DNA of 64,000 nt, from contig NZ_CP072110.1 of the NCBI RefSeq assembly GCF_017638545.1, positions 3,224,001-3,288,000 of the forward strand, in the 5' to 3' direction. Below the pieces are notes generated by a model. The model did not search any database. It was not told the origin of the DNA and saw only the letters and a program-made list of their open reading frames with translations. The position numbers were made by a program, and so were the translations under genes. This DNA is from Psychrosphaera ytuae (GTDB taxonomy: Bacteria > Pseudomonadota > Gammaproteobacteria > Enterobacterales > Alteromonadaceae). Shown here in pieces: positions 26,829 through 35,926 of the stretch. How positions within the stretch are numbered: position 1 is the first letter of the stretch; each line of letters begins with the position of its first letter.

Positions 26829-27818
26829 GTGAATCTAGAATCTAAACCTAGCTTATTAATTGTCGATGATGAGCCTGCAAATCTGCGGGTCATGAAACAA
26901 ATTTTGCAAGACGAATACCATTTAGTATTTGCGAAAAGCGGTGAAGAGGCTTTGCGACTGGCGGAGCAAAGTCAACCTAATTTAATCCTACTTGATATTA
27001 TGATGCCGGGTATGACGGGGCTTGAAGTCTGTCAGTCTCTTAAGTCAAATCCAGTGACAAATCATATCCCTGTGATTTTTGTGACGGCACTTGATGATGA
27101 TGCAGACGAGGCTACGGGGTTTGATTTAGGAGCTGTGGACTACATTAGCAAACCAGTTTCACCACCAAGAGTTAGGGCACGGGTCAAAAACCACCTATCG
27201 TTAGTACAAGCTGAGTTACTTAGAGCGACTCGGTTACAAGTCATACAACGCCTAGGTCGAGCCGCTGAATACAAAGATAATGAAACTGGCATGCATGTTA
27301 TGCGCATGAGTCACTTTGCTGCAGTAATAGCCAGAGCTTATGGCTTAGATGAAGAGCGCGTCGATAATTTATTACACGCAGCGCCAATGCATGACATAGG
27401 CAAAATAGGCATACCCGATAGCATAATGTTAAAGCCAGGTAAGTTGACAGAAGAAGAGTTCTCTATAATGAAAACCCACCCACAAATCGGTGCGGAAATT
27501 TTAGGCGATGACGACTCTGAATTGATTAAACTTGCCAAGACAGTATCACTTACTCACCACGAAAAATGGGATGGCACAGGTTACCCCAATGGTCTTAAAG
27601 GGGAAGAGATTCCGATTGAGGGCAGAATTACCGCACTCGCGGATGTATTCGATGCTTTGACAAGTAAACGCCCTTACAAAGAGGCTTGGAGCGTCGAAGA
27701 CACATTGGCATATTTGAAAGCCCAAAGTGGCAAACACTTTGAGCCTAAATTAGTCGAGTTGTTAGAGCTCGAATTGGAGCAAATTTTACAAATTAAAGCT
27801 CAGTTTAAAGACGAATAA
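26829..27818 (+). CDS. HD-GYP response regulator (probable c-di-GMP phosphodiesterase)
   Basis: A receiver domain with Asp56 (LILLDIMMPG) and Lys108 (YISKPVSPP), then an HD-GYP domain with HDIGKIGIPD (188-197) and HHEKWDGTGYPNG (243-255). HD-GYP enzymes hydrolyse cyclic di-GMP in the cytoplasm to pGpG or GMP. All metal-binding residues I can check are present, so activity is expected. The GTG start is 2 bp after the hybrid kinase stop (translational coupling), so the kinase probably phosphorylates Asp56. No DNA-binding region. Confidence 0.95.
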   Translation: MNLESKPSLLIVDDEPANLRVMKQILQDEYHLVFAKSGEEALRLAEQSQPNLILLDIMMPGMTGLEVCQSLKSNPVTNHIPVIFVTALDDDADEATGFDLGAVDYISKPVSPPRVRARVKNHLSLVQAELLRATRLQVIQRLGRAAEYKDNETGMHVMRMSHFAAVIARAYGLDEERVDNLLHAAPMHDIGKIGIPDSIMLKPGKLTEEEFSIMKTHPQIGAEILGDDDSELIKLAKTVSLTHHEKWDGTGYPNGLKGEEIPIEGRITALADVFDALTSKRPYKEAWSVEDTLAYLKAQSGKHFEPKLVELLELELEQILQIKAQFKDE

Positions 27819-27845
27819 ACTTGGTTTGTCTCATTTAGACTGAGC

Positions 27846-28544
27846 TTACGACGATTTTGTCTCTTGCTGCTCTGCTTCTTGCTCAGGCAGAGGCCAACCG
27901 CCCAAAGCTTTATAACGATTTACCATGTAACAAAATAGATCTGCGGTTTTTTCGGTGTCGTATTTGGCCGAGTGAGCTTCTTTGTTATCGAATCCCAATC
28001 CTGCGCGCCTACATGCTTCTGCAAGCACAGTATGACCCAAACTTAATGCTGCGAATGAGGCCGTATCAAAAGTCACGAAAGGATGAAACGGAACACGCTT
28101 ATACTTGGCGCGTTCTATGGCTGCCATGAAGAAGCCATGGTCAAAGGCAGCATTATGAGCAACAATGACAGAACGGGAGCAACCCGCCGCTTTTTGGCCT
28201 TTGCGCACGGCTTTACAAATCTCTTTAACCATATCGGATTCAGGCACGGCACCACGTAAAGGGTTGAACGGGTCTATACCGTTAAACTCAATAGCTGCTT
28301 GCTCGATATTAGCACCTTCAAACGGCTCAACGTGAAAGTGGAAAGTTTCATCACGCTCTAAAACACCGTCTTCATTCATTTTTAGGGTAGTGGCAGCAAT
28401 TTCAAGTAAGGCGTCTGTCTTAGCATTAAACCCAGCGGTTTCGACATCAATAACAACGGGATAAAAACCACGAAAACGACTGCTCAATAGGTTTGGATCT
28501 TTGATGTTTTCAGATTTTTTTAAATCGTTTTCTTGTTCTGCCAC
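27846..28544 (-). CDS. rnt: Ribonuclease T
   Basis: DEDDh 3'-5' exoribonuclease that trims the 3' ends of tRNA and other stable RNA. The three exonuclease motifs are visible: VVIDVETAGF, IVAHNAAFDHGFF and HSAKYDTEKTADLF, with the catalytic His in the last. 232 residues, slightly longer than E. coli (215) because of N- and C-terminal tails rich in Glu/Lys/Gln. Convergent with the HD-GYP gene. Confidence 0.96.
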   Translation of the reverse strand: MAEQENDLKKSENIKDPNLLSSRFRGFYPVVIDVETAGFNAKTDALLEIAATTLKMNEDGVLERDETFHFHVEPFEGANIEQAAIEFNGIDPFNPLRGAVPESDMVKEICKAVRKGQKAAGCSRSVIVAHNAAFDHGFFMAAIERAKYKRVPFHPFVTFDTASFAALSLGHTVLAEACRRAGLGFDNKEAHSAKYDTEKTADLFCYMVNRYKALGGWPLPEQEAEQQETKSS

Positions 28545-28805
28545 AGCTATACTACCTCATGTCGATTGGGTTGTTATTATCACATGGTCGCGCTCAACTT
28601 TCATGTGTTTCAATAGATTTTGAACCGAAAATTTCATCGCCTACTCATTAGAAGTAATCAAATGATAGGGCACTGGTACAAGATTTGCTTATTTAACCTC
28701 AGCAAATGAAATAGATGAATTAAGCAGACAAGATGTCGACACTGAAAAGGGTGTTCTGGCTGATTTGGGTTATTCGTTAGGTTGATTAAGAGTTAGGGTT
28801 AGTTT

Positions 28806-29690
28806 ATGAGTTCGAAAATGGCATCTTTGGTCATATCTACATTGATATTGTTGATGTTTTTTAGTTCGGCTACAGATGCGAGTCGCCGAAGCTACGTAGC
28901 AACGCTCGAAAACTCGGTTTGGCAACTTGCATCTGAATCACGCTTACAGTGTCAATTAACTCATACTATTCCAAATTACGGTACGGCAATATTTAGCAGT
29001 GCGGCAAGCAAAGTTAATAATATGTCTTTTGAGCTAGATGTGATGCGTTTGCCAGCTGATTATTCGTTGGCACTTATTGAGTCAGTACCTCCTACTTGGC
29101 GCCCTGGACAAGGTGCGATGAAAGTAGCTGAAATGCAATGGCGTAAGCAATTCAATGGTGACGTCGATGAGACAACCGCTTGGATTATGCTTACTGAATT
29201 AGAAAAAGGCTATTTTCCGACGCTGTATTACGCTGACTGGCATAATCAGAACGACCGAGTCAAAGTAGCCTTAGCCGCAACAAATTTTAGACCTGCGTAT
29301 TACGACTTTTTAAATTGTGTAGATGGGCTATTGCCATACAGCTTTGAAGATCTGTCTTACACCGTATTAAACTTCGAGAAAAACAGTACGGAATTAGATC
29401 GGGCGTCTAAAAAGAAACTTCAGCAAATTGAAGAGTACCTCAAACACGACAAAAACATCGATAAGATAAGTGTTAAAGCTTATTCGAGCTCTTGGGGCGG
29501 CCGCTACACTAACTTAAAAGTTTCACAACGCAGAGCCAATGAAATTAAAGACGTATTCGAACAATTTGGTATCCCGGGCGATAAAATTAGTGTTGAAGGC
29601 TTTGGTGAAAAACGTCATATAGCGTCTAACCAAACTATTTTAGGTCGGGCCGAAAACCGTCGAGTCGTTATCGAAATGGTTAAACCTTAG
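28806..29690 (+). CDS. motY: Flagellar motor T-ring-type protein MotY
   Basis: Outer-membrane-associated periplasmic ring protein that anchors the stator of sodium-driven polar flagella. It has a signal peptide (to about SSATDA), an N-terminal MotY domain (YVATLENSVWQL, then CQLTHTIPNYGTAIF) that binds the basal body and stator, and a C-terminal OmpA-like peptidoglycan-binding domain (VKAYSSSWGG, LKVSQRRANEIKDVF, GFGEKRHIASN, ENRRVVIEM). 294 residues, as in Vibrio MotY. It stands alone, which is usual for motY. The start could also be the Met four codons on. Confidence 0.93.
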   Translation: MSSKMASLVISTLILLMFFSSATDASRRSYVATLENSVWQLASESRLQCQLTHTIPNYGTAIFSSAASKVNNMSFELDVMRLPADYSLALIESVPPTWRPGQGAMKVAEMQWRKQFNGDVDETTAWIMLTELEKGYFPTLYYADWHNQNDRVKVALAATNFRPAYYDFLNCVDGLLPYSFEDLSYTVLNFEKNSTELDRASKKKLQQIEEYLKHDKNIDKISVKAYSSSWGGRYTNLKVSQRRANEIKDVFEQFGIPGDKISVEGFGEKRHIASNQTILGRAENRRVVIEMVKP

Positions 29691-29704
29691 GTTATACACT
29701 TGGG

Positions 29705-31084
29705 TTATAAACTTTGCGGAACCCGTTTGGTTCGTTTGTACTCTCTTAATTTATATCTCACTGGCGCAACAGTGCTTTGCACCCATTGAAATATGTCAGG
29801 GTCCAACTCACTCGTTTGATTGAGCAACATAGAACTCAATAACTCGGCAATTATAGGGGCAGACGTCAATCCGCGGGCCCCGAGTCCACTCATGACAAAC
29901 AAACCAGACCAAAGGTTATTCAACTCACCTTTGATTTTATCTGAACGCTTAAATCGCCCATTGTTTTTATCTACATAATGACTAATCCAAGACCAGTCTA
30001 TAATTTCACCCGCAAGCGGAAGATGATCTGCAGTCGTTGCTCTAAATGCTGCATTGGCACCTATGATGTTTGCTTTATTTAACTCTTGAGACCATGTTTC
30101 ATCGGGGTAGGCCTTTTGAATTTGTTCTAGGTTTTTTTGATCTGATTGTGTTTTGCATTCAGCAGTAGCTTGACCTTTTTCAAATGTCGCCCCAAAGGAT
30201 TGATACTGACTGGTTGCAGGAGTCATATAACCTTTGTGACATAACACGGTCTTTAGCTCGGCGGCACTAGTATCATGCGTTAATTTTGACACTTGGCCCA
30301 ACACCGGCGTAATTGGCAAGTCATTAGAGAGGTCAAAGTCGATTGAGTCGACACCAGCACAAATAATAATCTGATGGTATAGCTCTTGGTGCTCTGATAG
30401 TTTTGGTGACTCTGATTCACAGTCTTGACTGATCCGTGTTGGCTCGGCACCAATCCTAACTGGATGCCATAGGTTTAGGTTAGAGCTTGGCTTGGGTTGA
30501 ACAGAAACAACGGGACTATCAAAGAAAAAGCGCACTCGCTTTGACGCAAGCAGATTTTTTTTAAGCCAAAAACAATATTGTTGAGGGTTAAGCCAGCCAC
30601 CGTCGGGATAAAACAAACTACTATAGGGAAGTGACAGTCCAGCAAGGGATGAAGATTCTTCTTTAGTACAGCGTTGAACTAACGGTGCCCATAATTCAGC
30701 TACGGTATCAAACTTAGAGTCTAATTCCGCAGTTATTGCTTGTTGTAATACGCCGCACCATTGATGAGGCACTTGTTGCTGACTCGGTAGTACACGGCGA
30801 TAATACTGACAAGCAAACTGGTAAGCGTGCGCGTAAAATTGGGCTATGACGCTTTTTTCGGCTTGTAATAAGGGGTAAATAGCACCTTGTTGGTTACTCG
30901 AACCGGCCTGTGCCACGTCATGGTCTGCGCAATATATACTGACTAAGGTATCAGGGTCTTTACGGATAAGTTCACTTGCTAATGTGAGCCCAGATATGCC
31001 AGCACCTATAATCGCTATTTGACGCGGTGTATGATCTACTTCGATAGATGTAAAAAACTGCTCTGGGGTCTTGGTGTTAAGCAC
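29705..31084 (-). CDS. mnmC: FAD-dependent cmnm5s2U34 oxidoreductase MnmC (stand-alone)
   Basis: Removes the carboxymethyl group from cmnm5s2U34 in the tRNA wobble position, giving nm5s2U34. It has an N-terminal FAD-binding motif IAIIGAGISGLTLA, then NQQGAIYPLL, HQWCGVLQ and the late GLGARGLTSAP, all matching the C-terminal half of E. coli MnmC. In most gammaproteobacteria this half is fused to the methyltransferase; here the two are separate frames 8 bp apart. The GTG start has AGGA seven bases upstream within the end of mnmD. 459 residues. Confidence 0.92.
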   Translation of the reverse strand: MLNTKTPEQFFTSIEVDHTPRQIAIIGAGISGLTLASELIRKDPDTLVSIYCADHDVAQAGSSNQQGAIYPLLQAEKSVIAQFYAHAYQFACQYYRRVLPSQQQVPHQWCGVLQQAITAELDSKFDTVAELWAPLVQRCTKEESSSLAGLSLPYSSLFYPDGGWLNPQQYCFWLKKNLLASKRVRFFFDSPVVSVQPKPSSNLNLWHPVRIGAEPTRISQDCESESPKLSEHQELYHQIIICAGVDSIDFDLSNDLPITPVLGQVSKLTHDTSAAELKTVLCHKGYMTPATSQYQSFGATFEKGQATAECKTQSDQKNLEQIQKAYPDETWSQELNKANIIGANAAFRATTADHLPLAGEIIDWSWISHYVDKNNGRFKRSDKIKGELNNLWSGLFVMSGLGARGLTSAPIIAELLSSMLLNQTSELDPDIFQWVQSTVAPVRYKLREYKRTKRVPQSL

Positions 31085-31092
31085 GGGCTTTC

Positions 31093-31842
31093 CTATCCAA
31101 TTGTTTCGTTTGTTAACTGGGCTGATAACATCTCTCGCTTGTGACCAAACCCTTTAACTTTTTTGACTTCAAATCCAACTGCTTGCAATCCTCGTCTGAC
31201 GGCTCCAGCAGCTGTAAAGGTTGCTAAGGTAGCGCCTGGAGCAGATAAGCGAGCCATATTTTTATACAAATTGTCTGTCCACATGTCTGGGTTTTTACTC
31301 GGCGCAAAACCATCCAAAAACCACGCATGAATACCGTCATTACCGCTCAAACTTGGTAATTCTTTAATGCGTTGATTGACATCACCTATGATCAAGTTTA
31401 ATTCTACCAAACCGTCTTGAAGCGTAATCACGTGTTCATCAGTAAACGCAACTGGGTAGCTTTGGATCAATGCGTCCGCCAATTCTTTAAGTTGCGGCCA
31501 GGCCGATAGGGCTTGTTTTAAGTCTTGTTGGGTAACTGGGTATTTTTCAAAACTAGTGAACTTGAGCTTTAATGGCGTATTTCGAGTTTGATTAACTTGA
31601 TTGAGAAGTTGCCAAGCGACTAAAAAGTTTAAGCCAGTACCAAAGCCTGTTTCGCCAATATGAAACTGGTCTGAGATCACTGGCCAACGGTCCTGAAGCT
31701 GGTTATGTTTGATAAATACATACTCAGTTTCTGCAATACCGTCGTGTTTAGAAAAATAAATGTCGTCGAAGGCAGATGAAATCGGTGTACCGTTTTCATC
31801 AAAATTTAATTTAGCGTGCTCAATCAATGTGAGTAGCTCCAA
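31093..31842 (-). CDS. mnmD: tRNA (mnm5s2U34) methyltransferase MnmD (stand-alone)
   Basis: Transfers a methyl group from SAM to nm5s2U34 to give mnm5s2U34 in tRNAs for Lys, Glu and Gln. Motifs matching the N-terminal half of E. coli MnmC: GTPISSAFDDIYFS, GETGFGTGLNFLVAW (SAM-binding loop), HAWFLDGFAPSKNPDMWT and GFGHKREML near the end. At 249 residues it ends shortly after that last motif. First gene of the two-gene unit, divergent from fabB. Confidence 0.93.
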   Translation of the reverse strand: MELLTLIEHAKLNFDENGTPISSAFDDIYFSKHDGIAETEYVFIKHNQLQDRWPVISDQFHIGETGFGTGLNFLVAWQLLNQVNQTRNTPLKLKFTSFEKYPVTQQDLKQALSAWPQLKELADALIQSYPVAFTDEHVITLQDGLVELNLIIGDVNQRIKELPSLSGNDGIHAWFLDGFAPSKNPDMWTDNLYKNMARLSAPGATLATFTAAGAVRRGLQAVGFEVKKVKGFGHKREMLSAQLTNETIG

Positions 31843-31925
31843 ATGTCGTCTAATGTTCTAATTTTACGGGTAATAGCATTAAAAAGTAACATCAAGCGTC
31901 ACGAAAGATTCATTATACTGTACTC

Positions 31926-31943
31926 GGCTAACACTTGTTCGCT
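31926..31943. promoter_or_regulatory. Probable FabR operator upstream of fabB
   Basis: GGCTAACACTTGTTCGCT is an imperfect 18-bp inverted repeat with 6 of 8 half-site positions pairing, of the FabR type (AGCGnACA...TGTnCGCT) known before fabA and fabB. It lies about 80 bp before fabB and directly after a TATACT -10-like element (31914-31919). The site is seen; the regulator is inferred. Confidence 0.55.
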
Positions 31944-32022
31944 GAAATTAGACCAGTTAAGCTTGAAAAGTACGTAGAATACTGGCAAAAATTTATTCAT
32001 AACTTCAATTATTGGGATATTT

Positions 32023-33231
32023 ATGAGAAGAGCGGTTATTACTGGTTTAGGTATCGTATCGAGTATCGGTAACGATAAAAATGAAGTATTAGCAAGCCTG
32101 AAGGCGGGCAAGTCTGGGATCAGTGCATCTGAGCAGTTTAAAGAGTACAACTTGCGCTCTCAAGTTTGGGGCAACATTGACATTGATATTTCTGAGCATA
32201 TTGACCGCAAAGCAATTCGCTTTATGGGTGAAGCGTCTGCTTATGCATACATAGCGATGAAAGAAGCGATTGCCGATGCGGGTTTAACAGATGAGCAGGT
32301 TTCAAACCCAAGAACAGGTCTTCTTGCTGGTTCAGGAGGCGCTTCTTCTAAAAACCAAATTATTGCTTGTGACACCTTGAGAGAAAAGGGCGTAAAACGC
32401 GTAGGTCCATACCAGGTTCCACGTACTATGAGCAGTACTTGCTCTGCAACACTGGCGACACCATTCAAAATCAAAGGGGTTAACTACTCAATCAGTAGTG
32501 CTTGTGCAACCTCAGCTCACTGTATAGGCCACGCTTTAGAACAAATCCAACTTGGTAAACAAGATATCGTTTTTGCTGGTGGTGGTGAAGAAGTTGATTG
32601 GACTCTAGCAGGTATGTTTGATGCGATGGGCGCGTTATCGACTAAATACAATGAAACACCTGAATTGGCTTCTCGTACCTATGACGCTGATCGTGATGGA
32701 TTTGTTATTTCTGGCGGTGGCGGTATGGTCGTTGTCGAAGAATACGAACATGCAAAGGCTCGTGGTGCAAAGATTTATGCAGAAATCGTCGGTTACGGTG
32801 CGACATCAGATGGTTTTGACATGGTAGCACCATCAGGTGAAGGTGCTGAGCGCTGCATGAAGATGGCTTTAGAAACTGTTGAAGGACAAATTGACTATCT
32901 CAACACTCATGGTACGAGTACACCAGTTGGTGACGTCAAAGAGCTAGGCGCTATTCAAAACGTATTTGCAGGTCAATCTCCAATGATTTCTGCGACTAAG
33001 GCAATGACAGGTCATGCACTTGGAGCGGCTGGTGTTCACGAAGCAATTTATAGCTTATTGATGATGGAGAATAACTTTGTTGCACCATCTATCAACATCC
33101 AAAATTTAGATGAGCAAGCAGAAGGTTTAAACATTGTTAAAGAGTTTAAACCAGCAGACATCAATTTAGCTATGTCGAACAGCTTTGGTTTTGGTGGCAC
33201 TAATGCAACATTAGTGTTCAAAAAACTGTAA
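32023..33231 (+). CDS. fabB: Beta-ketoacyl-ACP synthase I
   Basis: Condensing enzyme needed for unsaturated fatty acid synthesis. Cys nucleophile in SISSACATSAHCIGHA, His in LNTHGTSTPVGD and in KAMTGHALGAAGVHE, and the Gly-rich SNSFGFGGTNATLVF end are those of FabB/FabF. The N-terminus RRAVITGLGIVSSIGN and 402 residues fit FabB (E. coli 406) rather than FabF. Single gene with its own terminator and a probable FabR operator. Confidence 0.96.
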   Translation: MRRAVITGLGIVSSIGNDKNEVLASLKAGKSGISASEQFKEYNLRSQVWGNIDIDISEHIDRKAIRFMGEASAYAYIAMKEAIADAGLTDEQVSNPRTGLLAGSGGASSKNQIIACDTLREKGVKRVGPYQVPRTMSSTCSATLATPFKIKGVNYSISSACATSAHCIGHALEQIQLGKQDIVFAGGGEEVDWTLAGMFDAMGALSTKYNETPELASRTYDADRDGFVISGGGGMVVVEEYEHAKARGAKIYAEIVGYGATSDGFDMVAPSGEGAERCMKMALETVEGQIDYLNTHGTSTPVGDVKELGAIQNVFAGQSPMISATKAMTGHALGAAGVHEAIYSLLMMENNFVAPSINIQNLDEQAEGLNIVKEFKPADINLAMSNSFGFGGTNATLVFKKL

Positions 33232-33308
33232 CAGCCCTTTAAACTAAAATTAGATAAAAGCTATTCCATATAGTTATTGACTATATTTAATTTTAGGATG
33301 TTTATAGG

Positions 33309-33342
33309 CCCCGTTTAGCGTTAAACTAAACGGGGTTTTTTA
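33309..33342 (+). terminator. Terminator of fabB
   Basis: Perfect 10-bp stem CCCCGTTTAG (33309-33318) and CTAAACGGGG (33326-33335), loop of 7, followed by six T. Confidence 0.93.
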
Positions 33343-33432
33343 TTGCCTTAACTCCAGTAACAACAGAGTGTTAACGCTAAACTCTTGGTCAGCAATTGCT
33401 TTCCAATCAATTCAGTGTATGTGACAAGCCAA

Positions 33433-34626
33433 ATGAAAATATTGATAGATGAAAATATTCCGTACGCCGAATCGTTTTTTTGCGATTTAGGTGAAGTCGA
33501 ACGTTTTGCCGGGAGAGGATTAAATCCAGCTCAGTTAGTCGATGTTGATGTTTTGTTGGTTCGCTCAATAACTAAGGTTAATGCTGAACTTCTCACTCAA
33601 GCAAATCGTCTCAAGTTTGTCGGTACGGCAACAATAGGCGAAGATCACATAGACAAACAATTATTGGCCCAAAAGGGTATCTACTTTACTTCTGCTCCTG
33701 GTTGTAATGCCAATTCTGTGGCTGAGTTTGTCATCAACGTAATGCTGGTATTAGCAGAAACCCACCAATTGAGCTTGAGTGACAAAGTCGTGTCTATCAT
33801 CGGTGTTGGCAATATCGGAAGTCGTCTTAAGGCAAAGCTAGATGTTTTGAATATAGAACTGCGACTTTGTGATCCGTATAAGTCAGGCCCCGAATTTACA
33901 TCTTTGGAAAAGGCATTAAAAGAAGGCGATATCATTAGCTTTCATACGCCACTCACAAAAGAGGGCGAACATCCTACTTTTCATTTATTAAATGAACACA
34001 ATTTAGCCTTGTTAAAAGACGATGTGTGCCTAATAAACGCAAGTAGAGGAGAAGTTATCGATAATAAGGCACTTTTGGCCCATATTGAGCAACGAAAGAC
34101 TTCTAATCGTCCTGCAATTAAGTTAGCGTTAGACGTATGGGAAGGTGAGCCAGAGCCCATGGTAGAGCTGATACCTCATAGTACACTTTGTAGTGCCCAT
34201 ATTGCCGGATACAGTCTAGAAGGAAAAGCCAAAGGCACTGAAATTTTGTATCGCCACGTGTGTGAACAATTTGGGTTCGAAGCCAGTCATCAACTTCAAC
34301 ATTTTTTACCTGAAGCGGATATAACCGAAGTGAGTTTGAGAAGCTCTGGTGGTAATGGCGGTAGTGCTGGTAACTCAGAGCAATTGGCTGAACAGAGTAT
34401 TAGACTGGAGCCACAAGCATTACTAAAAACACTCATCCACCTTGTGTTTGATGTTAGAAGGGATGATGCGCTTTTCCATCGTCACTTGGCAAACCAAGGT
34501 TTTGACTGGATCAGAAAAAATTATCCAGTTAGACGTGAATGGTCATCGCTGACCGTAAAAAGCGATAATCCGAACCTATCGGAAAAATTAACCCAGCTCG
34601 GTTTTAACACCGAGTCAATTGTTTAA
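33433..34626 (+). CDS. pdxB: Erythronate-4-phosphate dehydrogenase
   Basis: NAD-dependent second step of DXP-independent pyridoxal phosphate synthesis. It starts at MKILIDENIPYAESFF, the usual beginning; an in-frame upstream extension of 16 codons has no family similarity. Motifs: LVRSITKVN, FVGTATIGEDHID, SAPGCNANSVAEFV, the NAD fold GVGNIGSRL, LINASRGEVIDN and the catalytic-His region CSAHIAGYSLEGKAKG. The C-terminal dimerisation domain DUF3410 is present. 397 residues. First gene of the pdxB-asd-fimV-truA row. Confidence 0.95.
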   Translation: MKILIDENIPYAESFFCDLGEVERFAGRGLNPAQLVDVDVLLVRSITKVNAELLTQANRLKFVGTATIGEDHIDKQLLAQKGIYFTSAPGCNANSVAEFVINVMLVLAETHQLSLSDKVVSIIGVGNIGSRLKAKLDVLNIELRLCDPYKSGPEFTSLEKALKEGDIISFHTPLTKEGEHPTFHLLNEHNLALLKDDVCLINASRGEVIDNKALLAHIEQRKTSNRPAIKLALDVWEGEPEPMVELIPHSTLCSAHIAGYSLEGKAKGTEILYRHVCEQFGFEASHQLQHFLPEADITEVSLRSSGGNGGSAGNSEQLAEQSIRLEPQALLKTLIHLVFDVRRDDALFHRHLANQGFDWIRKNYPVRREWSSLTVKSDNPNLSEKLTQLGFNTESIV

Positions 34627-34657
34627 CGATCTTTACCAGAGAAATTAGTAGAACATC

Positions 34658-35677
34658 ATGTCAGAACAAAAAATCAATGTTGCGGTGCTTGGCGCAACTG
34701 GTCTTGTAGGCCAAAACATCATAGAAATTTTAGAAGAGAGAAACTTTCCGGTTGGGCAGTTATTTCCTCTAGCTAGTAAACGTTCGGCGGGCACCACGAT
34801 TTCTTTTAAAGGCAAAGAGATTGAAGTCATTGACGTTGATACGTTTGATTGGACTCAGGTTCAAATTGGTTTGTTTAGCGCAGGCTCAGCGGTTTCTGAG
34901 AAATATGCGCCTATCGCAGCTGATGAAGGTGTGGTAGTTATCGACAATACATCGTTCTATCGATACGAACCAGAAATTCCACTCGTTATTCCAGAGGTGA
35001 ACCCTGGCGCGCTAGTGGATTTTAGAAATCGCAACATTATCGCCAACCCAAATTGTTCAACCATTCAGATGTTGGTAGCGTTAAAGCCGATTCATGACGC
35101 TTACGGTATAGATCGAATTAACGTTTCAACTTATCAATCAGTCAGTGGTGCAGGTAAAGAGGCAATCGACGAATTAGTTGCTCAAACTGCGCAGTTAATG
35201 AATGGCCGACCTGTAGAAACAGAAAACTTCCCAGTTCAAATGGCGTTTAACGTAATTCCTCAAATTGATGTATTCCAAGACAATGGTTACACCAAAGAAG
35301 AAATGAAAATGGTGTGGGAAACGCACAAAATAATGGGTGATGAGAGTATTCGAGTAAATCCAACTGCGGTACGCGTGCCTGTATTCTATGGCCATGCAGA
35401 GGCAATTCACCTTGAATTGCGTCAGCCTGTCAGCGCCGAAGACATTAAAAATATTTTAGCTGATGCTCCTGGTGTTACTATGTTAGCTGAGGACAAGGAC
35501 TATCCTACTCAAGTTACCCACGCTAGCGGCAACGACCAAACTTATGTTGGTCGTATTCGAGAAGATATTTCTCATCCAAATGGCATTAATTTGTGGGTTG
35601 TTGCAGACAATGTACGCAAGGGTGCCGCGACAAATAGCGTGCAAATTGCAGAGCTACTTGTTCGAGATTACCTGTAA
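34658..35677 (+). CDS. asd: Aspartate-semialdehyde dehydrogenase
   Basis: Reduces aspartyl phosphate to the semialdehyde, the branch point to lysine, diaminopimelate, methionine and threonine. NADP motif GATGLVG (12-18), catalytic Cys133 in NPNCSTIQM, Gln in QSVSGAG and a late HAEAIHLELR. This is the position of E. coli usg, a homologue without activity, but here the catalytic residues are complete, as in Vibrio and Shewanella. 339 residues, the Gram-positive-like (Asd2) class. A terminator follows. Confidence 0.94.
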   Translation: MSEQKINVAVLGATGLVGQNIIEILEERNFPVGQLFPLASKRSAGTTISFKGKEIEVIDVDTFDWTQVQIGLFSAGSAVSEKYAPIAADEGVVVIDNTSFYRYEPEIPLVIPEVNPGALVDFRNRNIIANPNCSTIQMLVALKPIHDAYGIDRINVSTYQSVSGAGKEAIDELVAQTAQLMNGRPVETENFPVQMAFNVIPQIDVFQDNGYTKEEMKMVWETHKIMGDESIRVNPTAVRVPVFYGHAEAIHLELRQPVSAEDIKNILADAPGVTMLAEDKDYPTQVTHASGNDQTYVGRIREDISHPNGINLWVVADNVRKGAATNSVQIAELLVRDYL

Positions 35678-35699
35678 GCCCTGATGCGTTAAAAATAAC

Positions 35700-35727
35700 A
35701 GCCTCGCTTTTTGCGGGGCTTTTTTTT
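35700..35727 (+). terminator. Terminator of asd
   Basis: Stem AGCCTCGC (35700-35707) with GCGGGGCT (35713-35720, one G-T pair), loop TTTTT, then a run of T. Confidence 0.88.
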
Positions 35728-35926
35728 GTTTGGCTATAATTAACTGGCATAAAGTTGACACAATTAACTGGTACAAGCTTTGCTTTACTTTTTTAAAGTG
35801 GTTAAATGACAGTACAAAAATAAATATTGAGTCTAATGAAATCAGCACTTTAGGCCGATAGAGTATTTGTTATCACCAAAACAGACTTTGCCGCGCGGCA
35901 TTTTTTTGCGAATTTGGAATTTATCG

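Noticed and set aside
28640..28800. Possible sigma-28 flagellar promoter before motY (GAAA...GCTGATTT)
   Set aside because: The spacing between the two parts is about 11 bases instead of 15 and both elements deviate, so it does not fit the consensus.
34658..35677. usg (inactive Asd homologue), as at this place in E. coli
   Set aside because: Catalytic Cys133 and other active-site residues are present, so it is called asd.
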